Assembly: GCA_910587135.1 (NCBI GenBank) | Contig: CAJULF010000079.1 | Span: 1 to 9,486, forward strand | Source of the DNA: an uncultured Oscillospiraceae bacterium | GTDB lineage: Bacteria > Bacillota > Clostridia > Oscillospirales > Ruminococcaceae | Reading direction: 5' to 3' | Length of the DNA: 9,486 nucleotides | Shown here: positions 1-5,562 of the stretch, piece by piece | How the letters are laid out: every line of letters starts with the position of its first letter | Numbering within the stretch: the stretch's first letter is position 1 | The notes under the pieces: model-generated | Told to the model about the DNA's origin: nothing | Seen by the model: only the letters and a program-made list of their open reading frames with translations | Database searches by the model: none | Program-made: the position numbers and the translations under genes

Positions 1-1
1 A

Positions 2-24
2 AACCACGCGTTTCACGCGTGGTT
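2..24. repeat. Perfect 10-bp inverted repeat (hairpin) at the window edge
   Basis: Bases 2-11 (AACCACGCGT) and 15-24 (ACGCGTGGTT) are exact reverse complements around a 3-nt loop, giving a GC-rich hairpin. On the + strand it is followed by ATGATTGAAATTT, which is not a good U-tract. On the minus strand the downstream sequence lies outside the window. It may be the terminator stem of a gene to the left, but only the hairpin itself is seen. Bases 25-129 hold no gene I can support; an AT-rich palindrome (CAAAAAT-T-ATTTTTG) lies at 112-126. Confidence 0.45.
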
Positions 25-129
25 ATGATTGAAATTTAATGCGCCGACATTGCGTGGCATATGGGATTTTTCTACAAGCTTAAGCTGTTGACGCAGAAGC
101 TCTTAGTTTATCAAAAATTATTTTTGGTA

Positions 130-158
130 TTGAAAAAAAAGAGGAAATGTGATATAAT
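130..158 (+). promoter_or_regulatory. Sigma-A-type promoter of prfB
   Basis: The -35 box TTGAAA (130-135) and a perfect -10 box TATAAT (153-158) are separated by 17 nt. The -10 box is preceded by TGa, making it an extended -10. Transcription should start near 165, giving a leader of about 47 nt before the prfB start at 212. An AT-rich palindrome at 112-126 sits just upstream of the -35 box and could act as an UP-like element or operator; that part is inference. Confidence 0.75.
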
Positions 159-211
159 AATAAAGATAATGGGTAAATAGGCAGTTTTTGCTTTGACAAA
201 AGGGAGAAATT

Positions 212-1324
212 ATGATACAGTACGATGAAACAAGACTCGCAATGGAGGCGCTCACGCCCGAAATAGAGGAGCTTCGCGGGGCGCTTAATATGGACGGGAT
301 AAAGGTCAAGCTGGACGAGCTGGAGATGAAATCCACCGAGCCGACTTTCTGGGATGACCCTGAGAAATCGCAGGCTATATTGCAGCAGATAAGTCAATAT
401 AAGGCGGCTATATCGGGATTTGAAAGGCTTAAAAGCAACCAGGAGGACGTGCTCACAATGATAGAGCTTGCGGAAGAGAGCAATGACGAATCCATGGTTG
501 ACGAGGTGAACGCTCTTGCGCAGACAGTCAAAACTGAGCTTGAAGAGCAGCGGCTCGCTACTCTTCTGACAGGGGAGTACGACAGCAGCAGCGCCATATT
601 GTCGTTCCACGCGGGCGCGGGCGGCACGGAGGCACAGGATTGGGTGTCCATGCTGATAAGAATGTACACCAAATGGGCTGACAGGCACGGCTTCAAAACG
701 GAAGTGCTGGATATCCTTGACGGAGAAGCGGCGGGAATAAAAAGCGCTTCTATCCATATACAAGGCTTCAACGCCTACGGATTTCTTAAGTCGGAGCACG
801 GCGTACACCGTCTTGTGCGCATTTCCCCATTTGACGCTTCTGGGCGCAGGCAGACCAGTTTTGCCAGTGTTGAGGTAATGCCGGAGCTGGAAAAGGACGT
901 CACGGTGGATATCCGTCCCGAGGATGTGGAGATGGAAGTGTTCAGAGCGAGCGGCGCGGGCGGTCAGCATATAAACAAGACATCTTCGGCGGTAAGGCTT
1001 ATTCATAAGCCCACGGGAATAGTGGTAGCCTGCCAGACCCAGCGCAGCCAGGTGCAGAACCGCGATTTTGCCATGAAAATGCTGATGTCAAAGCTTGTTC
1101 AGATAAAAGAGCAGGAGCACCTTGACAAGATATCGGATATCAAGGGTGAGCAGCTCAAAATCGAGTGGGGCAGCCAGATACGGTCATATGTTTTTATGCC
1201 GTATACCCTTGCCAAGGATCACCGCACAAGCTTTGAAAGCGGTAATATTCAGGCTGTAATGGACGGTGATATAGACGGGTTTATCAATGCTTATCTTAAA
1301 GCGAGGAGTCTGGGTGAGATATAA
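212..1324 (+). CDS. prfB: Peptide chain release factor 2 (RF2), no programmed frameshift
   Basis: RF2 recognises UGA and UAA in the ribosomal A site and triggers peptidyl-tRNA hydrolysis in the cytoplasm. The 370-residue protein carries the stop-codon reading tripeptide SPF at 205-207 and the catalytic GGQ at 250-252, in SGAGGQHINKTSSAVR. These are the same residue numbers as in E. coli RF2. The start ATG is preceded by AGGGAG (201-206) with a 5-nt spacer; an in-frame TGA at 194-196 rules out a longer N-terminus. Most bacterial prfB genes need a +1 frameshift at codon 26, after CUU. Here codons 21-25 read L-R-G-A-L, ending in CTT, but codon 26 is AAT, so the gene is read through in one frame and the autoregulatory stop is absent. 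The gene has its own extended -10 promoter. Identity is certain. Confidence 0.98.
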   Translation: MIQYDETRLAMEALTPEIEELRGALNMDGIKVKLDELEMKSTEPTFWDDPEKSQAILQQISQYKAAISGFERLKSNQEDVLTMIELAEESNDESMVDEVNALAQTVKTELEEQRLATLLTGEYDSSSAILSFHAGAGGTEAQDWVSMLIRMYTKWADRHGFKTEVLDILDGEAAGIKSASIHIQGFNAYGFLKSEHGVHRLVRISPFDASGRRQTSFASVEVMPELEKDVTVDIRPEDVEMEVFRASGAGGQHINKTSSAVRLIHKPTGIVVACQTQRSQVQNRDFAMKMLMSKLVQIKEQEHLDKISDIKGEQLKIEWGSQIRSYVFMPYTLAKDHRTSFESGNIQAVMDGDIDGFINAYLKARSLGEI

Positions 1325-1358
1325 GGCAACACCGTACAAAGTTTGTGCGCGGATTGCC
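1325..1358 (+). terminator. Imperfect hairpin directly after prfB, possible terminator
   Basis: GGCAA at 1325-1329 pairs with TTGCC at 1354-1358. The inner arms (ACCGTACAAA against TTTGTGCGCGG) pair partly, leaving an imperfect stem that begins right after the prfB stop codon. The following bases, ATAATTTC, are only weakly U-rich, so termination efficiency is doubtful. It could instead be an intergenic repeat unit, but no second copy is in the window. Confidence 0.3.
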
Positions 1359-1392
1359 ATAATTTCGGAAAGCCGATAAGGAGGGTGATTTT

Positions 1393-1476
1393 ATGGGAAG
1401 ATTTATCGGAACATTTCTGGGAGCTTTCGCGGGAACGCTTCTTTATAATCTTGTAATAAAAAAGTACCTTAAGTGA
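1393..1476 (+). CDS. Small 27-residue membrane peptide of unknown function
   Basis: An ATG at 1393 lies 7 nt after AAGGAGGG (1378-1385), one of the best Shine-Dalgarno sequences in the window. The frame runs 27 codons to a TGA at 1474-1476. The peptide begins MGRFIGTFLGAFAG and continues TLLYNLV before a basic tail (IKKYLK). That makes one hydrophobic segment of about 19 residues (about 4-22) with small residues spaced as GxxxG, followed by positive charges, which is typical of a single-pass small membrane protein with its C-terminus inside. It lies between prfB and rlmD on the same strand and could be co-transcribed with prfB if the hairpin at 1325-1358 does not terminate. I do not recognise a family. 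The strong ribosome binding site is the main support; it is too short for coding statistics. Confidence 0.55.
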   Translation: MGRFIGTFLGAFAGTLLYNLVIKKYLK

Positions 1477-1548
1477 TGGGGGAAACGGGTTTAAATCAAC
1501 TTTTACAAATATCAATACAATGGAGGCGTGCGAATTTCAATAAGCGTT

Positions 1549-1604
1549 GCGTATGCTATACGCCGACCGATTCCGCCCGAACATACTGTATGTTCGGGCG
1601 GAAT
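1549..1604 (+). promoter_or_regulatory. Tandem hairpins in the leader of rlmD
   Basis: The first hairpin has GCGTAT (1549-1554) pairing with ATACGC (1558-1563) around GCT. The second is a perfect 16-bp stem, 1570-1585 with 1589-1604, with loop CTG and GC-rich arms. Four T's follow at 1604-1607. A further inverted repeat, GGAATTT-TG-AAATTCC at 1600-1615, overlaps the right arm of the big stem, so the two cannot form fully together. The structure ends 20 nt before the rlmD start, and no Shine-Dalgarno sequence is visible there. It may be a terminator between the prfB and rlmD units or a leader structure controlling rlmD translation; the sequence alone does not decide. Confidence 0.55.
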
Positions 1605-1624
1605 TTTGAAATTCCTTATGGATT

Positions 1625-2977
1625 ATGACGAAAAACGATATCGTAAAACTGGAAATCACCTCGCTCACAAGCGAGGGAAGCGGCGTAGGCAGATATGATG
1701 GAATGGCGGTATTCGTTCCGTTTACGGCGGTAGGGGACGCTATATCCTGCCGCATAGTTAAGGTGCTTAAAAGCTACGCGTTCGGAAAAATCGAAGAAAT
1801 TATCACATCCTCTTCCGACAGAACGGAAAGCAGTTGTCCCGTGTTCGGAAAATGCGGGGGGTGCGTTTTTCGTCATATCAAATATGAAGCGGAGCTGCGG
1901 GCTAAGGAGCAAATAGTCCGTGACGCTTTCGGGCGGCTCGGGAAAAATCTATCGCCCGAATTTCTCCCGATAATCGGCAGCGAATGTGCGGAGAACTACC
2001 GCAACAAACTTCAGATGCCGCTTGCGCGGAGTGATAACGGCGCTTACTGCGGATTTTTCGCGCCGAGAAGCCATCGTGTTATCAAAGTGGAGCGCTGTCC
2101 GCTCCAGCCAGAGCTTTTCTCGGAAATAACGCGGTTTGTTGTGGAATACATAAACAAACGGCATATTTCGGTTTATAACGAGGAAAAGCACGAGGGGGTT
2201 CTGCGGCACATTTTCCTGCGTAAGGGGTATTACAGCGGCGAGATATGCCTTTGCATTGTCGCGCGGAAAAGTGTTCCCGAGCTGTCGGGGCTTGCCGCGG
2301 AGGTCACGGAGAAATTTCCGCAGATAACGGGGGTAGTGCTCAATATCAACAGCGAGAAAACCAACGTTATTCTCGGGGACAAGGAGGTAGTGCTGAAAGG
2401 GCGCGCAGAGATATCCGACACCATGTGCGGGGTAAACGTTGCAATCTCACCGAAGTCTTTTTATCAGGTGAACACTCCCGCGGCGGAGCGGCTCTATAAG
2501 CAAGCCGCCGAATTTGCGCAGCCGCGCGGCAAGGTTCTGCTTGATCTGTATTGCGGCGCGGGAACGATAGGGCTTTCCATGGCGCGGGAGGCAAAGCGCG
2601 TTATCGGCGCGGAGATAGTCCCCGAAGCGGTGGAAAATGCCAAGCGCAATGCCGCCGCAAGCGGATTTATCAACACGGAATTTATTTGCGCCGACGCGGG
2701 AGAAGCCGCCGACGCTCTTGCCAAAAGAGGCTTGAAGCCCGACGTTATTATTCTCGACCCGCCTCGCAAGGGCTGCGGAGAAGAAACCCTCGCAGCCTGC
2801 GCGAAAATGTCACCCGAAAGAATCGTTATGATATCATGCAATCCTGCTACCGCCGCCCGCGACTGCGCAAGGCTTGCTGAGCTTGGCTATAAAACGGAAA
2901 AGGCGCGGGCGTTTGATCTGTTTCCGCGTACGGGGCACGTTGAGTGCGTGGTTTCGATGTCAAGAATATCTGGATAG
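1625..2977 (+). CDS. rlmD: 23S rRNA (uracil-5-)-methyltransferase, RlmD/RumA (TrmA) family
   Basis: This enzyme methylates C5 of a uridine in 23S rRNA using S-adenosylmethionine. An N-terminal TRAM domain (about residues 1-60) is followed by [4Fe-4S] ligands Cys71, Cys77, Cys80 and Cys158. The methyltransferase core has the SAM loop LDLYCGAGTIGLS (306-318), the acidic pair AEIVPEA, the LDPPRKGC motif (377-384), nucleophile Cys405 in MISCNPAT and base Glu440 in TGHVE. At 450 residues it matches the usual family length. The ATG at 1625 is the only reasonable in-frame start (TGA at 1607), yet it has no Shine-Dalgarno sequence. The exact target uridine (1939-, 747- or dual-type) cannot be told from sequence. 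Oddity: codons 438-447 are duplicated at 4135-4163, and the final residues here, ISG, appear to be supplied by an inserted element. Confidence 0.95.
   Translation: MTKNDIVKLEITSLTSEGSGVGRYDGMAVFVPFTAVGDAISCRIVKVLKSYAFGKIEEIITSSSDRTESSCPVFGKCGGCVFRHIKYEAELRAKEQIVRDAFGRLGKNLSPEFLPIIGSECAENYRNKLQMPLARSDNGAYCGFFAPRSHRVIKVERCPLQPELFSEITRFVVEYINKRHISVYNEEKHEGVLRHIFLRKGYYSGEICLCIVARKSVPELSGLAAEVTEKFPQITGVVLNINSEKTNVILGDKEVVLKGRAEISDTMCGVNVAISPKSFYQVNTPAAERLYKQAAEFAQPRGKVLLDLYCGAGTIGLSMAREAKRVIGAEIVPEAVENAKRNAAASGFINTEFICADAGEAADALAKRGLKPDVIILDPPRKGCGEETLAACAKMSPERIVMISCNPATAARDCARLAELGYKTEKARAFDLFPRTGHVECVVSMSRISG
2936..2964 (+). repeat. Left 29-bp direct repeat in the 3' end of rlmD (attL-like)
   Basis: It begins CACGTTGAGTGCGTGG and ends GATGTCAAG. 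It is identical over 29 bases to 4135-4163, in the same orientation, and the flanking bases differ on both sides. It encodes His438 to Ser446 and two bases of Arg447 of RlmD, including catalytic Glu440. Its position at the gene end, with a recombinase gene between the copies, suggests an attachment-site half. Confidence 0.85.
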
Positions 2978-3065
2978 TTTCCGACCGCACAGGTACAACA
3001 TATTGTGTTATCTCCGAATTCCGCCAATTTTTTGCCCACTTATCATTCCCACCCAAACACACAAT

Positions 3066-3078
3066 AAATAGGCTATTT
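3066..3078. promoter_or_regulatory. Palindrome in front of the solo recombinase gene
   Basis: AAATAG-G-CTATTT is a perfect palindrome that ends 4 nt before the Shine-Dalgarno AAGGAG (3083-3088) of the recombinase. Its right half (TAGGCTATTT, 3069-3078) is the exact reverse complement of AAATAGCCTA at 4010-4019, over the recombinase stop codon, so the gene is bracketed by this 10-bp inverted pair. It could be an operator or a recombinase-binding arm. No convincing promoter is visible at 2978-3094, so transcription may read through from rlmD. Confidence 0.35.
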
Positions 3079-3094
3079 TAGCAAGGAGAATAAT

Positions 3095-4015
3095 ATGGAC
3101 ACAAAAGTATGGTATATTCCCGCCAAATGCAATGCTCTCGAAAAGAACGTCGGAATATACTGCAGGATAAGCTCAAATGACAAAGAGCAGCTTAATAGTC
3201 TGGTAGAGCAAATTTCCGCATTGACAAGAGCGGTAGCGAATGTAAGTCAATGGAAATTATGCGATGCTTTTATTGATATCTGCTCTGCCAAAGGTGAATC
3301 AAAGCGCAAAGAGTTCGAACGAATGCTGCAAGAATGCGAGGCCCATAATATTTCAGTAATACTGACAAAGAGCATAAGTCGTTTCGGACGGGACACTGTT
3401 GATACCCTTGAAGCATTAAAGCGCTTAAAGGTCGCTGGTACCAGGGTGATATTTGAAGATGAAAATCTGGACACTGCAGATGCCGCAAACGAGCTAATAA
3501 TATCTGTGCTTGAATCTTTAAGCCAAGCCGAGAACGAAAACCGCAGTGAAAACATACGATTGGGTATGAGTTTTCGGGCTGCTACTGGCACATCAGGCTT
3601 CTACAAAAGATTAGTCTACGGCTATACTAAAGATGAACAAGGCAACATTATTATTGATAAAGAACAAGCCAACATTGTCCGTGACATATTCCGTTGGTAT
3701 ATAAATGGGGACAGCATTCTGGGAATAGTAAAGAAACTCGCCGAAAACAATGTCCCCTCTCCTTCAGGTAAAGAGAAGTGGAGCAAGCGTTCAGTAGAAA
3801 TCCTTCTCAGCAATGAAAAGTATACTGGAGTTGTCAGACTCACAGATTCGTATACTCACGAGCATGAATATTTAATAAAGGAGCACCATCCTCCAATTAT
3901 AGCTGAAGACGTGTTTATGGATGCCCAAGAGGAAAAACGCAGAAGAAGCAATATCGTAGTGGACGAAAATGGTACACACCGACGAGGGCAAAAGTATAGT
4001 TCCAAGAAGAAATAG
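3095..4015 (+). CDS. Solo serine recombinase, short form without zinc ribbon
   Basis: Serine recombinases cut and rejoin DNA at paired att sites through a 5'-phosphoserine link. The N-terminal resolvase domain (about 17-160) has catalytic Ser26 in IYCRISSNDK and the arginine motif TKSISRFGRD (91-100). A Recombinase domain follows (about 175-285), with GYTKDEQGN and the family signature LLSNEKYTG (237-245). The protein stops at 306 residues in a basic tail (KRRRSN...YSSKKK). It lacks the Cys-rich zinc ribbon and coiled coil seen in the 521-residue recombinase at 5594-7159. The start has AAGGAG with a 6-nt spacer. The frame is intact and the tail looks like a natural end, so I infer a short subfamily, not a truncated long one, but truncation is possible. 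It is flanked by 29-bp copies of the rlmD end, which are its most likely own att sites. Confidence 0.93.
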   Translation: MDTKVWYIPAKCNALEKNVGIYCRISSNDKEQLNSLVEQISALTRAVANVSQWKLCDAFIDICSAKGESKRKEFERMLQECEAHNISVILTKSISRFGRDTVDTLEALKRLKVAGTRVIFEDENLDTADAANELIISVLESLSQAENENRSENIRLGMSFRAATGTSGFYKRLVYGYTKDEQGNIIIDKEQANIVRDIFRWYINGDSILGIVKKLAENNVPSPSGKEKWSKRSVEILLSNEKYTGVVRLTDSYTHEHEYLIKEHHPPIIAEDVFMDAQEEKRRRSNIVVDENGTHRRGQKYSSKKK

Positions 4016-4121
4016 CCTACATTTACAAAGCAGCTGAACTACTTTCGAGCAATATATTATAGGTTTATACAATGGCTTAAAACTGAGGTTTGGAAGCATT
4101 TTGCCACGCTGAGTGTTAAAC

Positions 4122-4136
4122 AGCCTATAATTTACA
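4122..4136 (+). repeat. Second copy of an AGCCTA-ATTTACA motif at the right end of the element
   Basis: AGCCTATAATTTACA (4122-4136) matches AGCCTACATTTACA (4014-4027) with one substitution and one single-base indel. It runs into the right 29-bp repeat. CACGCTGAGTG at 4105-4115 resembles the repeat start CACGTTGAGTG (4135-4145), with one mismatch, 30 nt away. Such spaced repeats next to a crossover site may be recombinase-binding arms; this is inference. Nothing gene-like is seen at 4016-4134. Confidence 0.35.
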
Positions 4137-4163
4137 CGTTGAGTGCGTGGTTTCGATGTCAAG
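4135..4163 (+). repeat. Right 29-bp direct repeat of the rlmD 3' end (attR-like)
   Basis: Exact copy of 2936-2964. Read in the rlmD frame it continues past the repeat as AGG AAA GCG GAG TAA, giving ...HVECVVSMSRKAE and a stop. That would end a 450-codon rlmD, the same length as the present gene. The simplest reading is that the native rlmD tail was displaced here by an insertion, with the element supplying the present ISG ending. Confidence 0.85.
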
Positions 4164-4365
4164 GAAAGCGGAGTAAATCGGGATATGCGGCTTAACGGTG
4201 CGGTTTGTGCGTATTGGGCAGGTTGTGCTGTTTTGGTGGAATATGGTGATTGGCGTATAGGGTAATATGTCTGCGGTGACAGCAGTTTCGCAGCGATACA
4301 CGGAGTATGGGTCGGGTGTGCGGAAGTGATGCGGTAGTGGGCGGGATAGATGTCTGCTTTATATG
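4164..4365. other. G-rich, C-poor intergenic stretch, no supported gene
   Basis: By hand count this stretch of 202 nt has about 79 G and 25 C on the + strand, a strong skew unlike its neighbours. After the reconstituted rlmD tail (stop at about 4176) only very short frames without ribosome binding sites are present, for example 26 codons from ATG 4185. On the minus strand a frame stays open, but its translation is repetitive in Pro, Tyr, Thr and Ser with no domain. It could be decayed coding sequence, an RNA or a repeat; I can support none of these. Confidence 0.4.
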
Positions 4366-4398
4366 AAAAAGTCCCCAACTGTATATAACAGTCGGGGA
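4366..4398 (-). terminator. Rho-independent terminator of the minus-strand zinc-ribbon/membrane gene
   Basis: TCCCCAACTGT (4372-4382) and ACAGTCGGGGA (4388-4398) form an 11-bp stem with one A-C mismatch and a 5-nt loop. Reading the minus strand, the stem is followed by C and then five U's (bases 4370-4366). It lies about 110 nt beyond the stop of the gene at 4512. Bases 4399-4511 hold no gene I can see. Confidence 0.8.
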
Positions 4399-4511
4399 AT
4401 CTTCGTTAACTTGAAATCAAGTATTAGAATTATTATTATAAGAACTATCTTCATATGTAACACTAATCAAAGATTTGTAATGCCATATTTAATGCTCCTG
4501 TGATTTAAGTG

Positions 4512-5120
4512 TTAATTCAGATACAAATTCATCTTATTATAGCAATTTAGTAATTCGCTATCGGCAGAATTAAAATTAGTTGAATATGTCTGAAGACTTC
4601 CCGAAGGACTGATTGCAAGATTGGTAAGTTCAAGGTACTTGTCATAGTAATCCTTTAATGCCTCATATGCATCTTCCCATTCTTCAGGAGGTTTTTTCAT
4701 ATTTTTCATCATAGAGTTGACAGTATCCTGATTACTCTTAATACTCTCAATTTTTGTTTGGAAACTGCTATCCGAGAATAAATTCCCCAATGCTTCATTA
4801 AAGTCATCGACAAAGTAGCCGTTAGGTCTTGTATAAGGATCAGTTTCAGAATCACGCTCTTCATATATAGAGTTTGACCACACCTTTTTAATCAAATTTC
4901 CACACGATTCAGCGTCTGCTGCGCCATTAAGCATAGTTAATGTGATTGTATTTAAATTATCCTCATAATCGGCGCTTAACTGAGCTAATTCCTGTTCCGC
5001 TTTCTTATCACAAGCAAATTTAATTCCAAAAACAATTCCAACAATCGCCAAAATCGCTACAACAGCTATTATTAGTATTCTTACAATTTGTTTTTTATTT
5101 ATTCCGCTTTTTAACTTCAC
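4512..5120 (-). CDS. Membrane-anchored protein with extracytoplasmic domain (3' part of a split gene)
   Basis: The 202-residue product has a basic N-terminus (KLKSGINKKQIVR), one strong membrane segment at about 12-35 (ILIIAVVAILAIVGIVFGI), and a soluble region of about 165 residues rich in Asp, Asn, Ser and Tyr. That region probably lies outside the cell and is likely helical. I do not recognise its family. The only early start is GTG at 5120, with no Shine-Dalgarno sequence. This reading frame is the same as that of the zinc-ribbon gene just upstream, separated only by its TAA and three codons. Together the two read as zinc ribbons, TM segment and outer domain, an arrangement known from Firmicute zinc-ribbon membrane proteins such as YvbJ/TcaA-like ones. 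It may thus be half of a recently broken gene, or a coupled second cistron. Confidence 0.7.
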   Translation of the reverse strand: MKLKSGINKKQIVRILIIAVVAILAIVGIVFGIKFACDKKAEQELAQLSADYEDNLNTITLTMLNGAADAESCGNLIKKVWSNSIYEERDSETDPYTRPNGYFVDDFNEALGNLFSDSSFQTKIESIKSNQDTVNSMMKNMKKPPEEWEDAYEALKDYYDKYLELTNLAISPSGSLQTYSTNFNSADSELLNCYNKMNLYLN

Positions 5121-5129
5121 AGAAGTAAT

Positions 5130-5339
5130 TTAAACCTGTTGAGGAACGGATTCTGCTGCGATTTCTTGCTCAATGGGGCATCCACATTTTGGACAAACTA
5201 AAACCCCATTCTCTAATTCTTCTCTGCATTCAAGGCATATTTTTTTAGGTTCTTCTGTTAGTGTTAATCCACAGTGAACGCACTTTGGTGCTTTCTCTGA
5301 AATACTCTCACCACATTGAGGGCACTGAATCATTGCCAT
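5130..5339 (-). CDS. Double zinc-ribbon protein (5' part of a split gene)
   Basis: The 69-residue product has four CxxC knuckles: Cys6/Cys9 and Cys20/Cys23 form one ribbon (IQCPQCGESISEKAPKCVHC), and Cys35/Cys38 and Cys49/Cys52 form a second. Such ribbons bind zinc and serve as small interaction or nucleic-acid-binding modules; no specific partner is visible. The frame is open upstream to an ATG at 5360. GGAGGT at 5351-5346 lies 6 nt before the ATG at 5339, so 5339 is the likely start. It ends in TAA (5130-5132), and the same frame continues as ATT ACT TCT GTG AAG into the membrane protein. Without that single stop the two would be one protein of about 275 residues. It has its own promoter (5420-5448) and a terminator after the second part. 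Confidence 0.75.
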   Translation of the reverse strand: MAMIQCPQCGESISEKAPKCVHCGLTLTEEPKKICLECREELENGVLVCPKCGCPIEQEIAAESVPQQV

Positions 5340-5419
5340 TACTATACCTCCATAACGCATTTTTGTATTATTTTAAAGTCAATTTAAAGAAAAACGCATA
5401 TTATGATACTTTCTTTTTC

Positions 5420-5448
5420 GTTGTAACACAAAACGACATTTATGTCAA
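5420..5448 (-). promoter_or_regulatory. Minus-strand promoter of the zinc-ribbon/membrane gene
   Basis: On the minus strand, a perfect -35 box TTGACA (5448-5443) is followed after 17 nt by TACAAC (5425-5420), preceded by TGT, which makes an extended -10. Transcription would start near 5413, about 75 nt upstream of the chosen start at 5339. Confidence 0.65.
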
Positions 5449-5468
5449 TACTTTTTCCAAAATATTTT

Positions 5469-5507
5469 TCACATTTTGATTACACTATATGAAAATATTC
5501 AATGTGA
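5469..5507. repeat. Spaced inverted repeat TCACATT / AATGTGA in AT-rich intergenic DNA
   Basis: TCACATT (5469-5475) and AATGTGA (5501-5507) are reverse complements 25 nt apart. Both are near copies of an AAATATT-type string (5460-5467 and 5493-5499). The stretch 5449-5593 is very AT-rich, holds no gene, and lies just beyond the end of the recombinase operon, where an element end or att site might be expected. No duplicated partner site is in the window. Confidence 0.3.
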
Positions 5508-5562
5508 TTCACAAATTATTTTATGCCTATCTGCTAGTAATGATGGATTAACCCCTCTTGGC

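Larger units (their letters stand above)
2965..4163 (+). mobile_element. Putative one-gene integrative element (about 1.2 kb) inserted in rlmD
   Basis: The stretch is bounded by two exact 29-bp direct copies of the rlmD 3' end and contains a single gene, a serine recombinase transcribed in the same direction as rlmD. Excision across the repeats would yield a circle of 1,199 bp and restore an rlmD ending ...SMSRKAE. No relaxase, replication or cargo gene is inside. Noncoding flanks inside the element are short (2978-3094 and 4016-4134). They share the hexamer AGCCTA: reverse-oriented within a palindrome at 3066-3078, and forward at 4014-4019 and 4122-4127. Alternatives are a deletion remnant of a larger element or a recombination scar. 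No inverted terminal repeats of an insertion sequence are seen. Confidence 0.6.

Noticed and set aside
191..197. CTTTGAC, identical to the RF2 frameshift heptamer
   Set aside because: It lies before the prfB start codon and upstream of the Shine-Dalgarno sequence, so it cannot act as the frameshift site; the equivalent position is codon 25-26 at 284-289.
80..1006. Long open frame on the minus strand across prfB (308 codons)
   Set aside because: It is antisense to a certain gene, has no recognisable domain and no ribosome binding site; it follows from prfB codon usage.
1570..1604. Palindrome containing CGAAC...GTTCG, resembling a LexA/SOS box
   Set aside because: The half-sites are 9 nt apart instead of the 4 nt of the Firmicute LexA box, and the 16-bp stem fits an RNA hairpin better.
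2936..4163. Invertible DNA switch
   Set aside because: The 29-bp repeats are direct, so recombination would excise, not invert, the segment.
4185..4265. 26-codon frame from ATG 4185 and 20-codon frame from ATG 4267
   Set aside because: Neither has a ribosome binding site or recognisable composition; both lie in the skewed intergenic block.
3872..4378. Minus-strand frame of 168 codons over the recombinase end and the G-rich block
   Set aside because: It crosses a real gene end and an att-like repeat, has low-complexity composition and no ribosome binding site.
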